Part shown: piece after piece, positions 57,970 to 64,000 of the stretch
Layout: the number at the start of each line of letters is the position of its first letter
Numbering within the stretch: position 1 is the first letter of the stretch
Assembly (NCBI GenBank): GCA_022071955.1
Contig: JAJVIM010000007.1
Coordinates: 186,001-250,000, forward strand
DNA length: 64,000 bases
Reading direction: 5' to 3'
Source of the DNA: Anaerolineae bacterium
Lineage (GTDB): Bacteria; Chloroflexota; Anaerolineae; 4572-78; J111
The notes under the pieces: model-generated
The model's database searches: none
Told to the model about the DNA's origin: nothing
The model's input: only the letters and a program-made list of their open reading frames with translations
Program-made: the position numbers and the translations under genes

Positions 57970-59730
57970 TTACCGTTCAATGGTTTTGGTCTCCTGTTCA
58001 GGATAGAATAGATCAACATTATTTATACTAATGAAAGTGTGATCAATGAATGTGGCCGGCGGAACCGACTCGCCGCGCAGGATTTTCTGGGCAATCAAAA
58101 TTAGCTTGTCGCCATATTTTTCGGGCATAAAAGCCGTAGAGCCAATGATACGCGAATTGGGATCCCGAATCTCAGGCCGAACTTTTCTATCCGCGCCCTG
58201 ACCAACAATGACGACATCATCTTCCCGGCTTAATTGTCGGGCGGCCTTAAGTGCGCCATAAGCGGCATCATCATTAAATGAAATCACGGCCAATTTGTGT
58301 TCATCTGAAAAGTTGTTGAGCGCCTTAGTTACTTGAGCCTCACTGGTTTCGCTGGTGTTGCCACTATCCAAAAATACTTTCTGCTCCTCTGTTATCTCCC
58401 CAACAACGCTTTGCAGCCCTTCAATCTGACCCTGAATGCGGGCCGCAGGTAAATCACCGGCTCTGGGTTCCTCCAGTACCAGTAATCGATCAACATTGCC
58501 TTCCCAATAGAACTTGATCCACTCGCCTAATGCCACGCCAGCCATATACCCGGATTTGTAATTGTCCACCCCAAAATAGGTGGCGCCCACCATCGGGATA
58601 TCTACCGCAATCACCGGGGTGCTGGCCGATTGATAACGACTCATCAACAAGCTGCCAATTTTCTGATCGATTTGATACTCAATCACCAGATCAACCTGTT
58701 TATTTATCAAGCGGTCAGAGATATTCAAGGCGTTTTCCCCGCTTAACCGGTTATCCCCAATGATCAAGTCAATGTTACCAGCCTTTTTGGCGGCTCGTTC
58801 AAGGCTGCGCCGGACATCAATGGCAAAAGGAATATCTTCACTTAAATTCGCAAACCCAATTTTGTAGTGAGGTTCTTCGGCTTCCATCGGATTGTAAGAA
58901 GAGGTTGTGTTTTCGCCACAAATTGTAACACCCACATTGCTTTGGCGCAGCCTGTCTACAAATTTTTGGTCAATATTGTTGTCGGTAAAAATGCGGGTAA
59001 TTTGATTTGGCGTGGCATATGGGGTCAGGCGAGCCTGTCCAAACTTGGAGGAATCAACCAAAGCAAAGACTTTTTCAGCAGAGGCGATCATTGCCGATTT
59101 CAACTGAGCTTCATGAATATTGACCTCGGTTAGGCCATTTTCCAATGAGAAACCGGAACAGGAAACAAACGCCGCGCCAATATGTAGATCATGCAAAAAT
59201 TTTTCCCCCAAATGGTTGATAATCGCCGATCCATCTGGATGCAGAATCCCGCCAATGAGAATCACTGTGTTAGAAGGATTTTTAGCCAAGGCCCGGGCTA
59301 CTTCTATGCCGTTTGTGATGACCGTAAGGTGCTGACGGTTTTCTAAAAAGGATGCCATAAAAAAAACGGTATTGCTGGAGTCAAGCAATATTGAGTCCCC
59401 GTTTTCGACCAGATCCGCTGCCCAGCGCGCAATCCGCTGTTTGATAATGGCATTGGCCGGTTGCTGTGCCACTGCCGCCACTGGAGTCATGGGCTGCGGG
59501 TAATCTGGCGATGTAAATAAAACATCCCCGCTGGCGGCATCTCCGTTTTCCTTGAGAACGGCCCCTCCCCGTACCCGCATTAACTGCGGAGAATCTTCCA
59601 AAGCATTAAGATCATTGCGAATCGTTCCAACCGATACATCTAATATTTTAGCTAATTCTGTGACCTTCACACTTTTCTGTTCATTGAGCAACGTGAGGAT
59701 TTGTTGCCGTCGAGCAAAGGTAGTCATCAT
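57970..59730 (-). CDS. Hybrid DeoR regulator fused to a sugar-binding-protein domain
   Basis: A 586-residue cytosolic regulator of unusual build. Residues 5-57 are a DeoR winged helix (RRQQILTLLNEQKSVKVTELAKILDVSVGTIRNDL). Residues 92-270 are a complete DeoR sensor domain (GDSILLDSSNTV, LTVITNGIEVA, LIGGILHPDGS, FALVDSSKFG), and 288-580 are a family-2 periplasmic-binding-protein-like domain without signal peptide. The last domain matches the binding lipoprotein at 61726 along its length (YKIGFANLSEDI against YKIGFANLTEDI; PVIAVDIPMVGATYFGVDNY against PVIAIDIPMPGATFFGADNY). It is divergent from the isomerase gene and likely controls that locus. Confidence 0.92.
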   Translation of the reverse strand: MMTTFARRQQILTLLNEQKSVKVTELAKILDVSVGTIRNDLNALEDSPQLMRVRGGAVLKENGDAASGDVLFTSPDYPQPMTPVAAVAQQPANAIIKQRIARWAADLVENGDSILLDSSNTVFFMASFLENRQHLTVITNGIEVARALAKNPSNTVILIGGILHPDGSAIINHLGEKFLHDLHIGAAFVSCSGFSLENGLTEVNIHEAQLKSAMIASAEKVFALVDSSKFGQARLTPYATPNQITRIFTDNNIDQKFVDRLRQSNVGVTICGENTTSSYNPMEAEEPHYKIGFANLSEDIPFAIDVRRSLERAAKKAGNIDLIIGDNRLSGENALNISDRLINKQVDLVIEYQIDQKIGSLLMSRYQSASTPVIAVDIPMVGATYFGVDNYKSGYMAGVALGEWIKFYWEGNVDRLLVLEEPRAGDLPAARIQGQIEGLQSVVGEITEEQKVFLDSGNTSETSEAQVTKALNNFSDEHKLAVISFNDDAAYGALKAARQLSREDDVVIVGQGADRKVRPEIRDPNSRIIGSTAFMPEKYGDKLILIAQKILRGESVPPATFIDHTFISINNVDLFYPEQETKTIER

Positions 59731-59795
59731 TTTCGGCCGACCCTTCAGTATTTAGCAGGTTCAAAATAATTGCTCATTTTTGTTGAAAATATTTT

Positions 59796-59823
59796 ATCAT
59801 AGCTTTTTGCTATGGTCAATCAA
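59796..59823 (-). promoter_or_regulatory. Candidate promoter of the hybrid regulator
   Basis: On the minus strand, TTGATT (59823-59818), 16-base spacer, TATGAT (59801-59796). An inverted repeat CATAGC/GCTATG (59799-59815) overlaps the -10 side of the spacer and could be bound by a regulator. Confidence 0.5.
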
Positions 59824-59860
59824 TAAACTTCAACACAAATAATCAGAGTAAAATTGTTTA

Positions 59861-59889
59861 TTGACAAAGAAACAAGAGTGTGATAATCT
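59861..59889 (+). promoter_or_regulatory. Promoter of the isomerase-importer operon
   Basis: TTGACA (59861-59866), 17-base spacer, TAATCT (59884-59889), an excellent match. Immediately downstream is an AT-rich dyad, CTTGATT (59888-59894) with AATCAAG (59935-59941), a plausible operator for the divergent DeoR hybrid. Confidence 0.75.
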
Positions 59890-60022
59890 TGATTGAACAA
59901 AATTAAACAAATTTGCACAATCTTAATCAAGGTTACTTGTCCGGTTTCTTTTTTCCGCCCCCAGTTCTCTCACTAATTCTTATGGCCGTTGCATAAACAA
60001 AATCCATACAGGAGAAAGCACA

Positions 60023-61525
60023 ATGTCGTTACTATCCCCTATAAAACAAACCAAGAAAGCGCGTGTTGGTTTATATTCCGTGGGATTACAGGCTTATTGG
60101 GACCAGTTTCCTGGCCTCAAGGAGCGTTTGATCGCCTATGGCCAATCCATTGAGCAGCGGCTGGCGCCTTTTGCCGAAGTTTACAATTTTGGTCTGGTAG
60201 ATACCGAAGGTACCGGACGCGCTGCCGGTGAATGGCTCCAGTCAAAAAATGTTGATCTGGTACTGGCCCACAGCGCCACCTATTCCACCAGTTCAACCGT
60301 ACTGCCGGTGCACCAGATTTGTACCGCGCCAAGCGTGTTTTTGAATTTACAACCAACCGCCCGGCTCAACTACCAACGTTCCACAACCGGCGAGTGGCTG
60401 GCCCATTGTGGAGCATGCCCGGTTCCGGAATTTTCAAACAGTTTTAATCGAGCCGGCATCCCCTTTCGAGTGGTCAACGGATTGCTGGGGCTTGACGCCA
60501 CCCCTGAAATTTCATTGACGGATGAAGTAACTCACCAACGGCCCGAGGCCATTCGCGCCTGGCGCGAAATTGAGGCATGGGTGCGGGCCGCCTCGGTTAA
60601 ACGGACGCTCCAGCACAGCCGTTTTGGGTTTTTGGGCAATACCTACAGCGGCATGCTGGATATGTACAGCGATTTTGCCATGATCCAGGCTCAAACCGGC
60701 CTGCACGTGGAAGTTCTGGAAATGAGTGATCTCTCCCGGTTATTCAAAACAGTGACCCCGCAAGAAATCCAGGCCAAGCGTGATGAAGTATACGAGATGT
60801 TCCAGATAAGCGGCGACTCGCCATCTGATCCCATTGCCCGCAAGCCAACCGAAGAGCAGATGATTTGGTCCTGTACCGTAGCCGCCGCCCAGGAAAAACT
60901 GGTACGGGAATTCGATCTGGACGCCCTGTCTTACTATTATCACGGCGCGCCCGGTGAAGACGACGAGAAACTGCAAGCCGGCTTCATTGTGGGGCACTCG
61001 CTGCTAACGGCCCGCGGTATTCCCTGCGCCGGCGAAGGCGATCTAAAAACTGCGGTGGCGATGAAAATTTGCGATATTTTGGGCACGGGCGGCAGCTACT
61101 CGGAGATTGTGGTGATCGATTACGTTGACGAAACGATCTTGCTTGGCCACGATGGCCCCTTCCATATCGCCATCGCCGAAGGCAAACCAATTTTGCGCGG
61201 GATGGGGCTTTATCACGGCAAACAGGGCACCGGGGTTTCAGTCGAGGCCAAAGTTCGTACCGGGCCAGTTACTACCCTCAATGTCACCCAAACTGGCGAT
61301 GGCAAGCTGAAACTAATCAGCAGCGAAGGCGAATCCACCAACGGGCCGATCATGCAAATTGGTAACACCCAGACGCCGGTTAAATTCCGCTTACACCCCG
61401 ATGACTATATGACTCGCTGGTTTGCCGAGGCGCCAACGCATCACTGTGCCATGTCCATTGGGCATAATGCATCGCTGTTTCAAAAAGTGGGTGATTTGAT
61501 GCAGATCAAGCACGTAACACTGTAG
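60023..61525 (+). CDS. L-arabinose/L-fucose isomerase-family protein
   Basis: Ketol isomerase family, 500 residues. Residues in the order expected for the AraA metal site are visible: CAGEGDLKTAVAMKI (Glu), SEIVVIDYVDE, LLGHDGPFHIA (His) and PTHHCAMSIGHN (His). The N-terminal half is the substrate-lid and Rossmann-like domain (VGLYSVGLQAYWDQFPGL). The exact sugar is unknown; it may be a pentose or a deoxyhexose. It is the first gene after the divergent promoter and precedes the importer, so the imported sugar is the likely substrate. Confidence 0.88.
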   Translation: MSLLSPIKQTKKARVGLYSVGLQAYWDQFPGLKERLIAYGQSIEQRLAPFAEVYNFGLVDTEGTGRAAGEWLQSKNVDLVLAHSATYSTSSTVLPVHQICTAPSVFLNLQPTARLNYQRSTTGEWLAHCGACPVPEFSNSFNRAGIPFRVVNGLLGLDATPEISLTDEVTHQRPEAIRAWREIEAWVRAASVKRTLQHSRFGFLGNTYSGMLDMYSDFAMIQAQTGLHVEVLEMSDLSRLFKTVTPQEIQAKRDEVYEMFQISGDSPSDPIARKPTEEQMIWSCTVAAAQEKLVREFDLDALSYYYHGAPGEDDEKLQAGFIVGHSLLTARGIPCAGEGDLKTAVAMKICDILGTGGSYSEIVVIDYVDETILLGHDGPFHIAIAEGKPILRGMGLYHGKQGTGVSVEAKVRTGPVTTLNVTQTGDGKLKLISSEGESTNGPIMQIGNTQTPVKFRLHPDDYMTRWFAEAPTHHCAMSIGHNASLFQKVGDLMQIKHVTL

Positions 61526-61596
61526 GTTCTTGATAAGCCAGTCGCCTTCTCAAGAATAACTGGGCAGTTAATCCCATTTTTAGCAGCTTTAACCGC

Positions 61597-61725
61597 AAGG
61601 AGGGAAAACAAACAAAAAGAAATTTAGATTTAGAGATTTGGCTCAGGAATTTTTCAGGATGGACCAGAAATTGGCCCATCCGCAGCAGTTGTTGAACATA
61701 TCATATCATTCAAGGAGAAGATTAA
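61597..61725 (+). other. Leader before binding protein 3: orphan Shine-Dalgarno and hairpin
   Basis: AAGGAGGGAAAACAAAC at 61597 is a perfect ribosome-binding sequence followed by A-rich DNA but no start codon in range. A 10-position stem (GGATGGACCA with TGGCCCATCC, 61658-61682, one mismatch) follows. AAGGAGAAG, the real site of the next gene, is at about 61712. Another inverted repeat (TTCTTGA/TCAAGAA, 61527-61556) directly follows the isomerase stop codon. Confidence 0.55.
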
Positions 61726-62814
61726 ATGTTCAGTGTAGAATCAGCCAAAGTTGGTTTAGTGCTGGTGATTTCCAGCTTAGTATTGTTAGTTGTGGCCGCC
61801 TGTGGCAGCGCGCCAACCCCCGAAACGGTTACGGTAGTTGAAACCGTGGTGGTCAAAGAAACAGTTGAAGTTCAAGCCGATACTGCGGCGTCTTGCCCAA
61901 CGGCCAAAGATAGCTACAAGATTGGATTTGCCAACCTGACCGAAGACATTGAATTTACCAAACTGGTTCGGCAGGGAATGGAAAAAGGCGCCGCAGAAGC
62001 AGGCAATGTGGAGCTGGTTTTTGCCGATAACAAACTGGATGGCGCCATCGCGCTGGCCAATGCCGAAAACTTCATTGCCCAAAGTGTAGACGGTGTGGTT
62101 GAGTTTCAAACCGACGAAGCCTTTGGCAACGTCATTATGAGTAAATTCCGCGAAAAAAACATCCCGGTGATTGCCATCGACATCCCGATGCCGGGGGCCA
62201 CCTTCTTTGGCGCTGATAACTACTATGCCGGGCAACTGGCCGGAGAAGCCGCCGCCGAATTTGTCAAAAATAACTGGGACGGCCAGGCCGATGCCATCCT
62301 TATGCTGGAACTCCCGCAATCTGGCCCGGTGCCGGCCGCCCGGATGCAGGGTATGCTCGATGCTTTCCAGGCCAACGTCCCCAACCCGGTCCCCGATGAT
62401 ATGGTGTTTCACCTCGATAGCAAAAATACTCAGGAAGAATCTTTCAATGTTGTATCTGACACCTTGCCGGGGATCCCCGATGCCAAACGCGTCGTCGCCA
62501 TGTCCATCAACGATGGCACCGGTCTGGGGGTAGTGGCCGCGTTTGAAGCCGCCGGGCGCGCCGACCAGGTGATTGTGGTTGGCCAAAACGCCGACCCCTC
62601 CGGCCAGGAAGAAATGGTTAAAGAAAACAGCCGCTATCTGGGGGCCACCGCCTACTTCCCCGAAAATTACGGCCTGAAAATCATCCCGGCAATGTTAGAC
62701 ATTCTGGAATGCCGGCCCGTCGAGCCATCAATTTACGTCGATCACGTTTTCATCAGCGCCGACAATATTTGTGACTACTACCCCGAAAACTGGCCGGACT
62801 TCTGCAATAAATAA
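61726..62814 (+). CDS. Ribose-type sugar ABC transporter substrate-binding lipoprotein
   Basis: Extracellular binding protein of 362 residues. Lipobox VAAC (C26), then a Val-Glu-Thr linker (TVVETVVVKETVEV), then a family-2 (RbsB-type) binding fold from about residue 64. It is strikingly similar to residues 288-580 of the DeoR hybrid encoded divergently, including PMPGATFFGADNY and SGPVPAARMQG. Together with the permease and ATPase that follow it forms a complete importer. Confidence 0.93.
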   Translation: MFSVESAKVGLVLVISSLVLLVVAACGSAPTPETVTVVETVVVKETVEVQADTAASCPTAKDSYKIGFANLTEDIEFTKLVRQGMEKGAAEAGNVELVFADNKLDGAIALANAENFIAQSVDGVVEFQTDEAFGNVIMSKFREKNIPVIAIDIPMPGATFFGADNYYAGQLAGEAAAEFVKNNWDGQADAILMLELPQSGPVPAARMQGMLDAFQANVPNPVPDDMVFHLDSKNTQEESFNVVSDTLPGIPDAKRVVAMSINDGTGLGVVAAFEAAGRADQVIVVGQNADPSGQEEMVKENSRYLGATAYFPENYGLKIIPAMLDILECRPVEPSIYVDHVFISADNICDYYPENWPDFCNK

Positions 62815-62820
62815 GCCGGA

Positions 62821-62850
62821 ACCTCCTTTTGAGGGGGAGGTCGGGTTTTT
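62821..62850 (+). terminator. Weak hairpin between binding protein and permease
   Basis: ACCTCC (62821-62826) pairs with GGAGGT (62836-62841), followed by CGGGTTTTT. It could partly terminate and so keep binding-protein expression above that of the permease. Confidence 0.45.
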
Positions 62851-62904
62851 GGTTGCCTGGCCTCCCCCCTCGCTTAATTTGAATTTTCTCAACCGGAGTA
62901 TCGT

Positions 62905-63915
62905 ATGCAAAGTTCAAACTCCCATATTTCCACCAAATTGGGTTCGCCGGCCTCAAACGTTTTTTCAAAATTATCAGACAATAATCTGACTACGGGGGTC
63001 AGTCTGGTGGTGGTGTTGATTTTTTTATCGGCGGTGTTTGCCAGCCAAGCACCCTCGTTTTTAACCCCGGCCAACTTTTTGAATATCGGGCAAACCCTGG
63101 CCACTGTCGGGATTGTGGCCATCGGTATGACAATGGTCCTCATTGCCGGCGGTATCGATCTGTCGGTGGGGTCAACCGCGGCCTTAACCGGGGTCACAAC
63201 TGCCTTTGTCTGGACGACCTTTGGCCTGCCGTTGGGGGTGGCCGTGGTTGTCGGGATGCTCTGCGGAGTCCTGGTTGGGGTGGTGAACGGCTTTCTCATC
63301 ACGCGCATCAACATCAACCCGTTGATTACTACATTGGGGATGTTTTCAATCATTCGGGGGCTGGCCTTTGTCATCAGTTTTGGACAAACCAATCAACTTA
63401 ACAATGAACAGTTTCAATTTATCGGGCGTGGCAACATTTTTGGCATCCCCTTTTCTCTGCTGCTGATGGTTGCCCTGTACCTGATCTTTGGCTTTATTTT
63501 GCAACAAACCCATTTTGGGCGCAGCCTGTTTGCCATTGGCGGCAGCGCCGAGGCCAGCCGGTTGTCCGGTATTCGCATCAACCGAAATCTGATGATTGTG
63601 TACATCATCAACAGTTTTCTGGCCGCGCTGGCCGGAATCATTATTGCCTCGCAACTCGCCGTCAGCGCGCCCCGCGCGGCCATCGGGCTGGAATTGACCG
63701 TGATTGCGGCGGTCGTTTTGGGCGGTACCAGCCTGTCTGGCGGCAAAGGCACCCTGTTTGGCACCCTGATGGGGGTGATTATTTTGCGGGTGCTGGATAA
63801 CGGTTTGATATTGATGAAGGTGTCATCGTTTTATCAGGATGTGGCCAGTGGCGTGGTACTATTGCTGGCTGTTGGGTTCGATCAGCTTCGGCTCCGGTTA
63901 GGCAGGAGAAAATAG
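62905..63915 (+). CDS. Ribose-type sugar ABC transporter permease
   Basis: RbsC-family permease of 336 residues with eight or more membrane helices. Characteristic blocks are MVLIAGGIDLSVGSTAALTG, ININPLITTLGMFSIIRGLAF, GGSAEASRLSGIRINRN, and AAVVLGGTSLSGGKGTLFGTLMG. The ATG at 62905 follows CCGGAG. It is directly followed by the ATPase gene. Confidence 0.94.
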   Translation: MQSSNSHISTKLGSPASNVFSKLSDNNLTTGVSLVVVLIFLSAVFASQAPSFLTPANFLNIGQTLATVGIVAIGMTMVLIAGGIDLSVGSTAALTGVTTAFVWTTFGLPLGVAVVVGMLCGVLVGVVNGFLITRININPLITTLGMFSIIRGLAFVISFGQTNQLNNEQFQFIGRGNIFGIPFSLLLMVALYLIFGFILQQTHFGRSLFAIGGSAEASRLSGIRINRNLMIVYIINSFLAALAGIIIASQLAVSAPRAAIGLELTVIAAVVLGGTSLSGGKGTLFGTLMGVIILRVLDNGLILMKVSSFYQDVASGVVLLLAVGFDQLRLRLGRRK

Positions 63916-64000
63916 ATGAATAACATGCAACCACTCCTCCGCATGGAAAACATCGAAAAAAGCTTTTTTGGCGTGCCGGTACTTAAGAAAGTAAGTTTCG
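63916..64000 (+). CDS. Sugar ABC transporter ATP-binding protein (5' end only)
   Basis: Only the first 28 codons lie in the window (MNNMQPLLRMENIEKSFFGV then PVLKKVSF), which match the start of RbsA-type ATPases. AGGAGAAAATAG precedes the ATG, which touches the permease stop codon. The order binding protein, permease, ATPase differs from the rbs order of E. coli but is common elsewhere. Confidence 0.85.
   Translation, partial: MNNMQPLLRMENIEKSFFGVPVLKKVSF

Overview
The window looks like a chromosome segment of a Chloroflexota bacterium, most likely an uncultured member of the Anaerolineae or a related class. This is inferred from gene content and style, not from a database match. The supporting features are GC-rich coding DNA, lipoprotein binding proteins with Val-Glu-Thr repeat linkers, a Ser/Thr kinase joined to a beta-propeller, a surface protein ending in LPETG, and a DnaG zinc finger of C-x2-H...C-x3-C spacing. 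No outer-membrane genes, rRNA, tRNA, CRISPR array or prophage were seen.

Region 1 (1-6.5 kb) is a housekeeping block. It holds the N-terminal two thirds of dnaG (minus strand), then rpsB-tsf, pyrH, frr, a long-chain polyprenyl synthase and uppS. The rpsB leader can be drawn as a pseudoknot and may control S2/EF-Ts synthesis. Region 2 (6.5-8.1 kb) is a REP-type transposase with its palindromic repeats, whose left edge supplies the uppS stop codon, plus two small membrane proteins.

Region 3 (8.1-22 kb) holds a DUF3524 (QTMAN-like) glycosyltransferase with an MFS exporter, a kinase/propeller protein divergent from an LPETG surface protein, an M16 peptidase, xseA and xseB separated by a sugar-nucleotide epimerase, a polysaccharide deacetylase and RqcH.

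Region 4 (22.1-32.2 kb) is an unusual one-direction run. A STAND-type P-loop ATPase with a C-terminal helix-turn-helix-like end is followed by fourteen mostly very small genes: five SnoaL-fold proteins (four clear paralogues), several dimeric alpha-beta-barrel proteins, a DUF2652-SRPBCC fusion, DinB, GNAT, a membrane protein and a membrane-anchored SRPBCC. It is the best candidate here for an undescribed multi-gene system.

Region 5 (32.4-53.8 kb) is a galactoside-utilisation island with two LacI-controlled ABC importers, GH2 beta-galactosidase, GH4 alpha-galactosidase, a wrecked GH36 alpha-galactosidase, GalT, an IMPase-like phosphatase, an FGGY kinase, a HAD phosphatase and an M24 peptidase. 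It contains a MITE-like element with a target-site duplication, a four-helix-bundle gene set between inverted repeats, and a kinase carrying an in-frame intergenic-type repeat.

Region 6 (53.8-57.5 kb) holds a solitary E2 acyltransferase, a LysE exporter and a YifB/ComM ATPase. Region 7 (57.5 kb to the end) is a second sugar locus: an isomerase of the L-arabinose/L-fucose type, a ribose-type ABC importer (binding protein, permease, start of the ATPase) and a divergent regulator. That regulator fuses a complete DeoR protein to a domain closely resembling the locus's own extracellular binding protein, so one ligand may be read both outside and inside the cell.
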